Notes: generated by a model not told the origin, from the sequence alone. Positions 26,560 to 35,450 are shown, counted from the stretch's first letter. The stretch is 64,000 nucleotides of DNA from Chloroflexota bacterium (GCA_026707665.1 JAPOWK010000114.1:1-64000), one strand, 5' to 3'. Program-made: numbers and translations.

Positions 26560-27699
26560 ATGTCGCTAAGAATCGCGATTGACGCCAGCAGAACGACGAG
26601 ACCACAGCCGACAGGTACAGAGAATTACGCCCTGCGGCTGATTCAGGCGCTAATCGCGGCGAACGAATCTCGAGCGGAGCCATATCTCTTCTCGCTTTAT
26701 TTTCGTGATACGCCACCAGCGGACCTGTTCGCGAATTCAGACCTTGTCGAAGAAATCGTCATTCCCTTTCCGCGGCTGTGGACCCATCTGCGCTTTGCCA
26801 CGGCTCTTCTGCGAGCGCGACCCGATATCACCTTCGTGCCGGCTCATACGCTTCCCTTTGTCTTTCCCGGCGCAGGCTTGGTGACAGTACACGATTTGGG
26901 CTACAGGCTTTACCCAGAAGCGCATTCGAGGGTCCAGCGCGCATATCTGGAGCTCAGCACGCGACTTAGTCAGCGGCGGGCCGCGCTCGTATTGGCTGAC
27001 AGCGAGGCGACGGCGGCCGATCTCAACCGGTTTTATGGCACAAGGATTGAAAAGATTCGAGTTGTTTATCCAGGCCTTGACGGCGCTGCTTTGAAATCGT
27101 CCGCCCAAATCATGGAAGCGACACGCGCCAAATATCAGCTGCCTGCGCGCTACTTCGTCTTCCTCGGCACGCTGCAACCACGCAAGAACATTGGCCGGAT
27201 CGTGAAAGCCTTTCGTCGGTGGCAGCGAGAACATGACGATGGCAATATCGCGCTGGTGCTTGCCGGCGCGGAGGGCTGGCTCTTTGACGCATCCTGGCTG
27301 GAGGGCGCGAGAAATATTATCGTCACCGGCTATATTGATGAGGCGGACAAGGGCAGCTTGCTGGCCGGGGCGATCGCCTTGGTCTTCCCCAGCCTGTATG
27401 AAGGGTTCGGCTTCCCGGCCGTCGAAGCGATGCATTGTGGCACGCCAGTCATCGCCAGCGAAACATCCAGCCTGCCGGAACTGGTCGGCGACGCTGGTTT
27501 GCTGGTCGACCCGCTAAACGTGCCGGCAATTGCGGAGGCGATGGGGCGCTGCAGCGACGATGCCGCCCTGAGAAAGCTGCTTATCAAGCGCGGCTACCGG
27601 CGGGCGAAACAGTTTACCTGGGACGCGGCGGCACAGCAAGTGATGGCCGCGTTCGACGGGCTGGGCGGACGCGCCAGCACCAGTCGCTCGCCAATCTGA
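26560..27699 (+). CDS. GT4-family glycosyltransferase
   Basis: A 379-residue GT-B glycosyltransferase. The N-terminal half opens with IDASRTTRPQPTGTENYALRL, as in many polymer-sugar transferases. The C-terminal nucleotide-sugar domain has FLGTLQPRKNIGRIVKAF and the E-x7-E motif of family 4 in SLYEGFGFPAVEAM, followed by CGTPVIAS and AGLLVDP. GTG (26557) and ATG (26560) are adjacent starts. It follows the UDP-sugar dehydrogenase by 51 nt. Donor and acceptor sugars are not predictable. Confidence 0.92.
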   Translation: MSLRIAIDASRTTRPQPTGTENYALRLIQALIAANESRAEPYLFSLYFRDTPPADLFANSDLVEEIVIPFPRLWTHLRFATALLRARPDITFVPAHTLPFVFPGAGLVTVHDLGYRLYPEAHSRVQRAYLELSTRLSQRRAALVLADSEATAADLNRFYGTRIEKIRVVYPGLDGAALKSSAQIMEATRAKYQLPARYFVFLGTLQPRKNIGRIVKAFRRWQREHDDGNIALVLAGAEGWLFDASWLEGARNIIVTGYIDEADKGSLLAGAIALVFPSLYEGFGFPAVEAMHCGTPVIASETSSLPELVGDAGLLVDPLNVPAIAEAMGRCSDDAALRKLLIKRGYRRAKQFTWDAAAQQVMAAFDGLGGRASTSRSPI

Positions 27700-27732
27700 T
27701 AGAATGGCATTGGGCGAGCGGCGGCGAAACTA

Positions 27733-29577
27733 ATGGCAAACGAGCGCATTCTTCTGGTCCAGCTGGCGGATATCGGCGACCTGGTATTGACCACGCCGGC
27801 GATAGCGGCATTGCGAGAAGCCCATCCGAATTCTCAGATTGATCTATTGGCCTCGGAACATGCGCTGCCACTGGCGCCAAAGGGTCTGGTTAACCGCCTG
27901 ATTCCGTTCCGCCGCGGAGCGGGCAGCGCCAGCCGCGAATTATTCTCTTTGCCGAACCTGCGCCTGCTCTTGACATTGCGCGCGCGCAAATACGACGCGG
28001 TGGTTTTCTTTCATCACTTCACATTGCGCGCTGGCGTCTTCAAATTCTGGCTCTTGGCCAAAGCCAGCGGCGCCCGGCGCATCATCGGCTTGCAGAATCA
28101 CAACATAGGCTTTCTCACCGAGTCCATCCATGATGAAGGATTTGGCGCCCGGCACCAGGCGCAATACTGGCTTGATCTTGTGGCGCTCTTAGGCGCGAGC
28201 AGCAGGGCGCGTCCGGCCCAGGTAACGCGCGAGTCCCTGTCGGAGCGCGTACTGCCGGCAGAGGGACGCCCGACTGTCGTCATACACACCGGCAGCGGCG
28301 GCTATAGCAGAGCGCGGCGCTGGTCGGCCGAAGGCTTCGCCGCGGTCGCTCGCGACCTCCAACAAGAGCGTGGCGCAGCAATCGTCCTGGTTGGACAGCC
28401 GGCGGATTACGGGGACCAGGTCGAAAACCTGCTTGAGCAGAAGCCGACTAATTTGATCGGCGCGACCACAGTGCCCCAGCTCGCCGAAGTCATCGCCGGC
28501 GCCGACCTGTTCATCGGCGCGGACAGCGGCGTGATGCACATTGCAGCCGCGGCCGGCACGCCCGTCTTGAGCATATTCGGGCCCAGCAATCCCGATGCCT
28601 GGCGTCCTTGGACCGTTGGTGGTCGCGCAACGGTGCTCAGCAGCGGCGTGGAATGCAGCCCGTGCAGCTATGTCGGGCATAGGATCGGCGCCCGTGAAGG
28701 CTGCGAGGCGCGCACTTGCATGAAGCTGCTGCGCCCGGAGCAGGTGCTGGCCGCAGCGCGCAGCCTCCTCGACGCCGCAAACGGAGATGCCATTCCGACC
28801 ACAAAGACCATTGCCGAGACCGAGCCCCCCGAGGCAAAACGTCGTTTGAAGGTGCTAGGCGTGCCTGTCGACGCCATCACCTATGACAGCTGGATGCGGC
28901 GGATCGGGTCCTGGGTGGCGGCGGGCGCAGGCGCGCGGCATGTCTGCACGGTGAATCCCGAATTCATCATGATTGCGCAAGGCGACCCCATATTCTTCAA
29001 CATTCTGAATCGGGCGGAAATCTGTGTGGCCGATGGCGTTGGCTTGCTCTGGGCGAGCCGGCATCTGGGCGCGCCGCTACCGGAACGCGTAACCGGCTCG
29101 GACGGCGTGCCGCTGATCGCGCGTCATGCGGCGCAGCATGGCTGGAGACTATTCCTGCTCGGCGCGGCGGAAGGAATTGCTGAGCGCGCCGCCGCCATTT
29201 TGCGCGAGCAGCAGCCGCAGCTGATCGTCGCTGGCAGCTATGGCGGAAGCCCGTCCCCGTCTGAAGAGGACGCGATCGTCGCCAAGATCAACGCCAGCGG
29301 GGCCGACATTCTGCTGGTCGCCTATGGCGCGCCGAACCAGGACAAGTGGATCGCCCGGAACCTTCCACGCCTGGATGTGGCGATGGCGATGGGCATCGGC
29401 GGATCGCTGGATTTCATCGCCGGCGCCGTGCCGCGGGCGCCGCAATGGATGCGCGCACGCGGCCTCGAGTGGCTATACCGCCTGCTGCGCCAACCCTGGC
29501 GGCTGAGACGCATGCTCCGCCTGCCTCGATTTGTACTCGCTGTTCTGCGGCAAAAGCAGCGGCGACCTGCAAAGTAA
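27733..29577 (+). CDS. Fused GT9 (heptosyltransferase-like) and GT26 (WecG/TagA-like) glycosyltransferase
   Basis: A 614-residue two-domain enzyme. Residues 1 to about 345 are GT9-like: VQLADIGDLVLTTPAIAAL at the start, VVIHTGSGG near 184, and ADLFIGADSGVMHIAAAAGTPVLSIFG near 255. After a linker (about 345-368), residues 369-614 are GT26-like: TVNPEFIMIAQGDP, RAEICVADGVGLLWASR, ERVTGSDGVPL and VAYGAPNQDKWI. These families are normally separate proteins, GT9 adding heptose and GT26 adding ManNAc(A) to a lipid-linked sugar. The reading frame is continuous, so two successive transfers by one chain are likely. Confidence 0.92.
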   Translation: MANERILLVQLADIGDLVLTTPAIAALREAHPNSQIDLLASEHALPLAPKGLVNRLIPFRRGAGSASRELFSLPNLRLLLTLRARKYDAVVFFHHFTLRAGVFKFWLLAKASGARRIIGLQNHNIGFLTESIHDEGFGARHQAQYWLDLVALLGASSRARPAQVTRESLSERVLPAEGRPTVVIHTGSGGYSRARRWSAEGFAAVARDLQQERGAAIVLVGQPADYGDQVENLLEQKPTNLIGATTVPQLAEVIAGADLFIGADSGVMHIAAAAGTPVLSIFGPSNPDAWRPWTVGGRATVLSSGVECSPCSYVGHRIGAREGCEARTCMKLLRPEQVLAAARSLLDAANGDAIPTTKTIAETEPPEAKRRLKVLGVPVDAITYDSWMRRIGSWVAAGAGARHVCTVNPEFIMIAQGDPIFFNILNRAEICVADGVGLLWASRHLGAPLPERVTGSDGVPLIARHAAQHGWRLFLLGAAEGIAERAAAILREQQPQLIVAGSYGGSPSPSEEDAIVAKINASGADILLVAYGAPNQDKWIARNLPRLDVAMAMGIGGSLDFIAGAVPRAPQWMRARGLEWLYRLLRQPWRLRRMLRLPRFVLAVLRQKQRRPAK

Positions 29578-29586
29578 AGACACTGT

Positions 29587-29614
29587 TTGTATCGCGTTTA
29601 CTTTACGGTAAACT
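29587..29614 (+). promoter_or_regulatory. Putative promoter overlapping a GTTTAC/GTAAAC palindrome
   Basis: TTGTAT (29587-29592), 16 nt and TAAACT (29609-29614) lie about 40 nt before the kinase gene. GTTTAC (29596-29601) and GTAAAC (29608-29613) form a 6-bp dyad inside the spacer and -10, the place where a repressor would act. Confidence 0.4.
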
Positions 29615-29651
29615 ATCGATTTGATGAGCTCTTGAGGACATCTGGCCAAGA

Positions 29652-30647
29652 ATGTCAACCCTGTTGAAGTCTCATGTCGCGCGCCTGGCAGACCGAATCG
29701 TACTGGTGATAGGCGATGTCATCCTGGACGAATACATCACCGGTCGGGTGACGCGCATGAGCCGCGAGGCGCCAGTCCCCGTTCTTGAACTGGAGTCAAA
29801 GCGCTACATCGCCGGGGGCGCGGCCAATCCGGCGGCCAATATCGCCTCGTTAGGCGGACGCGCGATTCAAGTGGGGATCGTCGGCGAGGATGCGCCGGGG
29901 GAGCAGCTTCGGCAACTCCTCGTCAGACAGGGCATAGAGGCGGGCGGCCTCCTGCGCCGCGCCGAGCGACCGACGACCGTCAAAACGCGCATCCTGGCGC
30001 AGATGGGCTTGCGCTTCCCACAGCAGGTGACGCGCATTGACACGGTCACTCGCCAGCCCATCGACGACGAGACCGAATCGCTGGTGGTTGATCTCGCCAG
30101 CGGAAAACTGGCCGATGTTAATGCGGTATTGCTGTCCCACTATCATGGCGGCCTGCTGACGCCCTCGCTCGTCCGAAGAATCCGCGATCTGTGCGCCGCT
30201 TATGGTGTCTTGCATGCGGCCGATGTTCAAGGAAACTTCGATGCATTCAGTCAGCTGGATGTCATCAAATGCAATGCCGATGACGCCCGGCGTTATCTCA
30301 ATCGACAGCTTGATTCTGATGAAGACTTCAGCCAGGCGGCGCGGCAATTGCATGATCGCTTGGGCATTCGCCGGGCGACGATCATTACGCGCGGGGCTGC
30401 TGGCGCGACACTGGCGGCAAATGGCGAAACCACGCATTGCCCGGCGCCGAGCGTCAGCGACGTCTATGATACCGTTGGCGCCGGCGATACCACCATCGCG
30501 ACCCTTACCCTGGCGCTAGCCGCCGGAATAGACGAGCCGGAGGCGCTCATGCTCGCGAATTACGCCAGCGGCATCGTGGTGCGGCATTTCGGCAACTATG
30601 CGCCGACGCCGGCCGAACTGATTCGCAGCATCGACGGCGAACTATGA
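29652..30647 (+). CDS. PfkB-family kinase, RfaE/HldE domain-1-like (heptose-phosphate kinase type)
   Basis: A 331-residue ribokinase-fold kinase. The start VIGDVILDEYITGRVTRMSREAPVPVLE near residue 19 is characteristic of D-glycero-beta-D-manno-heptose-7-phosphate kinases. IAGGAANPAANIASLGG follows, and the catalytic anion-hole motif DTVGAGDTT lies near residue 276. The HldE nucleotidyltransferase domain is absent. In Gram-negatives this step makes ADP-heptose for LPS; here it sits beside a GT9 domain. Exact sugar specificity is inference. GAGGA lies 14 nt before the ATG, rather far. The 3' end overlaps the convergent VOC gene by 6 nt. Confidence 0.85.
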   Translation: MSTLLKSHVARLADRIVLVIGDVILDEYITGRVTRMSREAPVPVLELESKRYIAGGAANPAANIASLGGRAIQVGIVGEDAPGEQLRQLLVRQGIEAGGLLRRAERPTTVKTRILAQMGLRFPQQVTRIDTVTRQPIDDETESLVVDLASGKLADVNAVLLSHYHGGLLTPSLVRRIRDLCAAYGVLHAADVQGNFDAFSQLDVIKCNADDARRYLNRQLDSDEDFSQAARQLHDRLGIRRATIITRGAAGATLAANGETTHCPAPSVSDVYDTVGAGDTTIATLTLALAAGIDEPEALMLANYASGIVVRHFGNYAPTPAELIRSIDGEL

Positions 30648-31001
30648 GAGAAGCTCGACGAACTCAATGGTGTTGCCATCGGGATCCGCCAGTGAGGCGA
30701 CTTTCGCTCCTTTGTATTCTTCAATGGGGTTGATCTCGCTACCGTGATTCGCCAGCCCCGTCGCCATCACAGATTTGATGTCCGCCACCTGAAAGCGGAA
30801 TTGCTGGCGATTTTGCTCGGCGACGACACCGGCAATCGAGTTGGGGCAGAAGGTCAGCTTCATGCCGCAGAGCTGCCCAGCATAGAACTGGTCATCTCCG
30901 ATATGCACCGTAGGCTTGAGCCCGGCGCTGAATACGGCGTTGTAAAATCTCACCATCTCTTCCATATTGATAGCGGCTACGGTCAGCCCAACCAGTTGCA
31001 T
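30642..31001 (-). CDS. VOC/glyoxalase-superfamily protein
   Basis: A 119-residue single VOC module (paired beta-alpha-beta-beta-beta). MEEMVRFYNAVFSAG is the usual first helix and ADPDGNTIEFVEL the closing strand with a probable metal-binding glutamate. The ATG at 31001 is chosen for AGGAG seven nt upstream. Members include glyoxalases, dioxygenases and resistance proteins; the substrate cannot be told. It overlaps the end of the convergent kinase gene. Confidence 0.85.
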   Translation of the reverse strand: MQLVGLTVAAINMEEMVRFYNAVFSAGLKPTVHIGDDQFYAGQLCGMKLTFCPNSIAGVVAEQNRQQFRFQVADIKSVMATGLANHGSEINPIEEYKGAKVASLADPDGNTIEFVELLS

Positions 31002-31081
31002 ACTTGATCTCCTGCAGTATTTGCCTTGGCACCCAATTTTAGCCGACGACGTGGACATTGAAGCGAGACATCGGCGCCATC

Positions 31082-31492
31082 ATGTTCAATCCACCAAACG
31101 CGAAGTTCTTTTTTGCTATGGTTTGGGACATCGTGCTGCAGATCCCGGCGGGCAAGGTCAGCAGTTACGGCCAGATCGCGTCGATGATCCCGCCGGACGC
31201 GGATATGGAGCCAACCCAATTGCGCCGTTTGGCGCCGCGCTGGGTGGGCACCGCTTTGCGCAAGACTCCACGCGGCCGGTCCATTCCCTGGCACCGCGTC
31301 ATAAACAGTAGGGGCACGATCAGCTTCCCCGCGGGCAGCGCCCAAGCCGAGGAACAGCGGCGTCTTCTGGAACTGGAAGGAATACGCTTTGATCAGAGCG
31401 GCAAGGTCGATTTCGCTCGCGTTGGCTGGCGGGGTCCACCGGAAGCCTACTTGCGGCGGCAGGGCCTGCTGGCGCCCCGCCCGCTGAAATAG
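31082..31492 (+). CDS. Alkyltransferase-like (ATL) protein, PWHR in place of PCHR
   Basis: A 136-residue MGMT-fold DNA-binding protein. The core IPAGKVSSYGQIA and VGTALRKTP are standard for the O6-alkylguanine-DNA alkyltransferase fold. The active-site motif PCHR is PWHR here (Trp70), so no methyl transfer is possible. ATL proteins with Trp at this position bind alkylated guanine and hand it to nucleotide excision repair. A C-terminal tail of about 30 residues extends past the usual end. The ATG at 31082 fits the family start; a TTG at 31058 is possible. Confidence 0.9.
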   Translation: MFNPPNAKFFFAMVWDIVLQIPAGKVSSYGQIASMIPPDADMEPTQLRRLAPRWVGTALRKTPRGRSIPWHRVINSRGTISFPAGSAQAEEQRRLLELEGIRFDQSGKVDFARVGWRGPPEAYLRRQGLLAPRPLK

Positions 31493-31496
31493 TCGG

Positions 31497-32570
31497 CTAG
31501 AATTGCACGTAGCTATTTTCCGCCAACACGAAACGATGCGCGTCCGGCATGTGCGTAGCTGATGTGACGCGCGCGTTGTCGGCCAGCAGGCTTCGGTCAA
31601 TCCGCCCGAGGATGTTGCGGATTTCGCAGTTCTTCATGACGATGCTGGCTTCGATTTCGCTGCCTTCGACCACGACGTTATCGCCGAGCGATGTATAGGG
31701 TCCCACATAGCTGTTGCGGATGATGGTGTCCCTGCCGATGATGACGGGTCCGCGGATGACGCTGTCGATGATCCGGCTGTTGCGACCGATTAGCACACGA
31801 TGCGATACTTCGCTTTCGCCTTCTATTTGGTCGCTATTCTCGGGCGCCGGGGTGTAAGGCAATTCTTCCAGCACCAACTGGTTGGCCATGATGATTGCAT
31901 TGGGCTTGCCAGCGTCAATCCACCAGCCGTTCAGCTCGTAGGACGCGACAGGCTGACCACTATTGATCAGCACCTGGATGGCATCGGTGATTTCCAGCTC
32001 ATTGCGGCCTGATGGCTTAATTCGCTTGATCGCGTCAAAGATGGAAGATCGAAAGAGATAGACACCGGCGATCGCCAGATTCGACGGCGGATTCCGGGGC
32101 TTTTCGACCACGCGCACGATGTTGCCGTTATCTATTTCGGCGATACCAAAACGCGTCGGGTCCGGCACGCGGCCGAGCACAACCGCGGCTTCGTTCGGCG
32201 AATCGGCAAAGGAAGTGAGCAGGCCGGTCATCTTGTCCTGGAAGATGTTGTCGCCGAGGAAAACGGTAAAAGGATCGTCGCCGACAAATTCGTGGCAGAG
32301 CGCGGTCGCGTGCGCGAGGCCGAGCTGTTCGTCTTGCACGATATATTCGATGTTGACGCCGAGCAGCGCGCCATCACTCAGGTTGGCGACGATAGGCGAA
32401 TCCATGCTATTTACGACGATGCCTATATCGGTCAGGCCGGCCTTTTTCAGCGCATCCATTGCGTAATTGATTAGCCAGCGGTTCGCGACCGGCACTAGCG
32501 ACTTGGGCATGGTAAGCGTCACCGGGCGCAAACGCGTACCCTGCCCAGCCGCCAGAATCAACGCTTTCAT
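31497..32570 (-). CDS. Sugar-1-phosphate nucleotidyltransferase (RmlA/StrD long type)
   Basis: A 357-residue enzyme that activates a sugar-1-phosphate with dTTP or UTP. The N-terminal GT-A-like domain starts MKALILAAGQGTRLRPVT (pyrophosphorylase signature), with EYIVQDEQLGLAHA and FLGDNIF typical of RmlA. From about residue 245 a left-handed beta-helix of hexapeptide repeats follows, as in long thymidylyltransferases and GlmU. The ATG at 32570 has GGGAGAT upstream. It ends 4 nt from the convergent ATL gene. It would supply precursors for the nearby glycosyltransferases. Confidence 0.9.
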   Translation of the reverse strand: MKALILAAGQGTRLRPVTLTMPKSLVPVANRWLINYAMDALKKAGLTDIGIVVNSMDSPIVANLSDGALLGVNIEYIVQDEQLGLAHATALCHEFVGDDPFTVFLGDNIFQDKMTGLLTSFADSPNEAAVVLGRVPDPTRFGIAEIDNGNIVRVVEKPRNPPSNLAIAGVYLFRSSIFDAIKRIKPSGRNELEITDAIQVLINSGQPVASYELNGWWIDAGKPNAIIMANQLVLEELPYTPAPENSDQIEGESEVSHRVLIGRNSRIIDSVIRGPVIIGRDTIIRNSYVGPYTSLGDNVVVEGSEIEASIVMKNCEIRNILGRIDRSLLADNARVTSATHMPDAHRFVLAENSYVQF

Positions 32571-32664
32571 GTCATCTCCCGTTCGATGTCTGCCGTCATT
32601 GAGATCTGATTCGCATGGTAGCAGAGGTTGCCATTTCGCGACAGGCAATCGCCCGCCTGTTGCG

Positions 32665-33417
32665 TCAAAGGCTTTTACAGCGGCGCTGCCGCATCGCCTC
32701 AAAAGCAATGACCGATGCCGCGCCAACGGCGCCCAGCGAATGCTCAAAATCGCGCCCGTAAGGTATTCGCAGGGGCAAATCAGCGCAGCGCAGGAACGAG
32801 CGCGTGACACCGCGCTTTTCACCGCCGATCAGCAGAAATAGCGGCGGTGTAAGGTCCGCCTCATACAATGAACGCGACGATTCAGTCTTGGCCGCGCAAG
32901 CAATGGCGAGCCCGCGGGCGCGATAGAATTTGGCGGCATCTGCTGCGGTATCCGCGATCGCCAGCGGCAGCCGCTCAATCGTCCCGGCGCTCGCTCTGCC
33001 GACGAGCGCGCTGGCGCTGCTCCAGTTGCGTGGGCGAAGAACGGCGCCATTTGCACCGGCGGCGTATAGCGCTCGCAGCGCCCCGGCGAAATTATAGGGG
33101 TCCTCGATGCCATCCAACATGACGATGAAGGCGGCGCCCGCCTTCGGCAGCAAGTCTTCCAGCTGACAAAAGCGCCTCTCACCGACCCGCGCGATTAGTC
33201 CACCGTGAGAATTGCCAGATGTACTCTTCTCGATGTCCGCGCGCGACACGAATGAAAGAGCCACGCCGGCGGCTTGGGCTTGACGGCGCAGCCCGCGCAG
33301 TCGCCGGTCGCGTCGCTTGCTTTCATCAATCAGTATCTGGTGGACATCTCGAAAGCCCGCTTCGAGCGCCGACCGAATTGACAGGTAGCCTTCCAGAATC
33401 TGGCATTCTGGTGGCAT
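32665..33417 (-). CDS. TrmH/SpoU-family RNA 2'-O-methyltransferase
   Basis: A 250-residue SPOUT methyltransferase. An N-terminal substrate-binding part (LEGYLSIRSALEAGF) is followed by the knotted domain: motif 1 LDGIEDPYNFAGALRALYAAG with the N-F-G signature, motif 2 LFLLIGGEKRGVTRSFLRCAD, and motif 3 LRIPYGRDFEHSLGAVGAASV, where LN(A)S is replaced by HSLGAVGAAS. Its ATG shares one base with the mazG stop (TAATG), so translation is coupled. The target nucleotide in rRNA or tRNA is unknown. Confidence 0.88.
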   Translation of the reverse strand: MPPECQILEGYLSIRSALEAGFRDVHQILIDESKRRDRRLRGLRRQAQAAGVALSFVSRADIEKSTSGNSHGGLIARVGERRFCQLEDLLPKAGAAFIVMLDGIEDPYNFAGALRALYAAGANGAVLRPRNWSSASALVGRASAGTIERLPLAIADTAADAAKFYRARGLAIACAAKTESSRSLYEADLTPPLFLLIGGEKRGVTRSFLRCADLPLRIPYGRDFEHSLGAVGAASVIAFEAMRQRRCKSL

Positions 33418-34871
33418 TAGTCGGTCAACCGCTTGGCTTCCCGCCACCAGATATCGAGTTCATCCAGGCTGAAATCAGCAATCGGCTTGCCGGCCGCCTG
33501 CGCCCGCTGCTCGACATGGCGGAAGCGGCGATAGAACTTTGCATTGGTCTGCCGCAGCAGGCTTTCCGGATCGTCGATACCGAGCCAGCGCAGCCAATTC
33601 ACCAGGACGAAGATCAGATCGCCAATCTCTTTGGCGCGCGCCTCCGTCGAACTCGCCGCGAATACCTCAGCCAACTCTTCGCGAAACTTGGCTTCGACGC
33701 CGCTAACGTCATTCCAATCAAAGCCGACCTTGGACGCCCGCTGCGAATATCGCTGCGCCACGAACAGAGCGGGCGCGCCCACAGGGATCCCATCCAAGAT
33801 CGACTCCAAGGGTTTCATGTCGCCGGCTTTTTCCGCTTTCTTAACTTCTTGCCAGATTCGAGAAAGCTGCCCGAGATCGTCGGTCGTTTCGATATCGCCA
33901 AAGACATGCGGATGACGCCGCGTCATTTTTTCGTTGAGATGACGCAGCAAATCAGTCATCCTGAATTCGCCGTCGTCGATGGCGATCTGCGTGTGCAACA
34001 GGATCTGCAAGAGCAGGTCGCCCATCTCCTCATACAGCGCCTGCGGATCGTCCGCGTCCAGCGCTTCCAGCGTCTCATAAGCTTCTTCAATCAAATAGGG
34101 GCGCAATGATTTGTGGGTCTGCTCGCGGTCCCAGGGACAACCCTCAGCTGATCGCAGATGCGCGATGATGTTCTGTAGCGCTTCAAAGCTGCTCAACGCA
34201 TCCATCGCCGGAATATAGAGCGACGACATTACATCAATACGCTCGCTGCGGTCGATTTCGTACAGCTTCAGAGATTCGACAGCGGCGGTGGCGGTTCCGG
34301 CCGCGTGAATCAGCTTGACCGGAAACTCATCGTCATACTGGTTCATCAAGGTCAGCTTGAGATCGGATGCCACCGCTGGACTGTAGACCTGCGCCAAAAG
34401 CGCCGGCAGCGCTGGATTGAGCGGCGGATGATACTGCTCGGCAACAGTGAGAGCATCCAGCACTTGGATTCCATCCAGCGCGTCAACGCCAAGTAGCGAT
34501 AGACAGGGCTCGATGAAGCTGATGCCGTGCACGATCTCGACTTGAATCGCTTGCTCCGTGGCAAGAGCCAGGATGCGCGTCACGGTCGCCTCGCCCACGA
34601 GCGGGTCACCAGGCACGCCATAAACGACCTCGCCCACTTCCCGCGCCCGCTGAATAACCCGCGCCGAGATTTCGGCGTAGACGTCGTCGAATTGCGCAAA
34701 CTGCTGGTAAACGTCATCGAAGCTAACGATATTGCAGGTCGCCGGAAGATCAGCCACGCAGGGATGCCGCGCCGTGCGCAAATGCAGCGTTGGCGCGCCG
34801 CGAATCGTTTCCCAGGCTCGCCGGGACAAATCGTCAATGGAGCCAGGTCCCAATCCCACAATGGTAATCAT
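33417..34871 (-). CDS. mazG: MazG nucleotide pyrophosphohydrolase with N-terminal tetrapyrrole-methylase domain
   Basis: A 484-residue fusion of YabN type. Residues 1-220 are a tetrapyrrole (corrin/porphyrin) methylase-like domain (MITIVGLGPGSIDDL, VVYGVPGDPLVGEATV). The MazG part follows with LRSAEGCPWDREQTHKSLRPYLIEEAYE near residue 245, the EExxE...ExxD metal pattern (EEMGDLLLQ) and a second MazG-like repeat ending in EIGDLIFVLVNWLRWLG. MazG hydrolyses aberrant or excess NTPs. ATG at 34871. It lies just past the rpsI terminator and is coupled to the methyltransferase gene. Confidence 0.93.
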   Translation of the reverse strand: MITIVGLGPGSIDDLSRRAWETIRGAPTLHLRTARHPCVADLPATCNIVSFDDVYQQFAQFDDVYAEISARVIQRAREVGEVVYGVPGDPLVGEATVTRILALATEQAIQVEIVHGISFIEPCLSLLGVDALDGIQVLDALTVAEQYHPPLNPALPALLAQVYSPAVASDLKLTLMNQYDDEFPVKLIHAAGTATAAVESLKLYEIDRSERIDVMSSLYIPAMDALSSFEALQNIIAHLRSAEGCPWDREQTHKSLRPYLIEEAYETLEALDADDPQALYEEMGDLLLQILLHTQIAIDDGEFRMTDLLRHLNEKMTRRHPHVFGDIETTDDLGQLSRIWQEVKKAEKAGDMKPLESILDGIPVGAPALFVAQRYSQRASKVGFDWNDVSGVEAKFREELAEVFAASSTEARAKEIGDLIFVLVNWLRWLGIDDPESLLRQTNAKFYRRFRHVEQRAQAAGKPIADFSLDELDIWWREAKRLTD

Positions 34872-34912
34872 AGAAAGCTGCTTGCTTAGCTGTCGGCTTG
34901 CGATACGCGCCT

Positions 34913-34952
34913 GAACAAAATCAGCCAGCAACCCTCGGCGAGTGCTGGCTGA
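34913..34952 (-). terminator. Rho-independent terminator at the end of the alpha/rpsI operon
   Basis: On the minus strand TCAGCCAGCA pairs with TGCTGGCTGA (10 bp, 34943-34952 with 34921-34930) around a 12-nt loop, followed by TTTTGTTC. It lies 23 nt after the rpsI stop and separates the ribosomal genes from mazG. Confidence 0.85.
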
Positions 34953-34975
34953 ATAGCGCGTTTTCCAGTTTGGCT

Positions 34976-35371
34976 TTAACGCTTGGTGTAGGTCGGCGCT
35001 TTACGAGCGCGCTTGAGTCCGGGCTTTTTGCGTTCTTTCACACGCGCATCCCGCGAGAGGAAACCCTCGCGCTTGAGCGTCCCGCGCAAGTCGGGGTCGA
35101 TCTTCTCCAGCGCGCGGGCGATGCCCAGCAAGATGGCGTCACGCTGTCCGGTGATGCCGCCGCCGTTGACGTGGACGGAGATATCGTAATGGCGTTCCTG
35201 CCCAATGTGGGTTAATGGCGCCAGGCAAAGCTCGGTGTCGCCCAGCCGCGGCAAGTATGCCATGCCCTCTTTGCCATTGATGATGAAGCGGCCCGTGCCG
35301 CCGGGAAACAGCCGGACGCGCGCGGAAGCGGACTTGCGGCGCCCGATGCCCTCGTAATACTGTGCTGACAT
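34976..35371 (-). CDS. rpsI: 30S ribosomal protein S9
   Basis: 131 residues, normal length. The N-terminus YYEGIGRRKSASARVRLFPG and the basic C-terminal tail ending APTYTKR (family GLKKARRAPQFSKR) are diagnostic; the final Lys-Arg contacts P-site tRNA. It is the last gene of the alpha-region operon, after rplM, with a terminator behind it. Confidence 0.98.
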   Translation of the reverse strand: MSAQYYEGIGRRKSASARVRLFPGGTGRFIINGKEGMAYLPRLGDTELCLAPLTHIGQERHYDISVHVNGGGITGQRDAILLGIARALEKIDPDLRGTLKREGFLSRDARVKERKKPGLKRARKAPTYTKR

Positions 35372-35450
35372 TCAATCTCTCCTCAAATTGTGCGATCCGC
35401 GGACGCTATTCTAACGATACTCGCGCGCGCCGCTGCTAACTTTCCACAGC

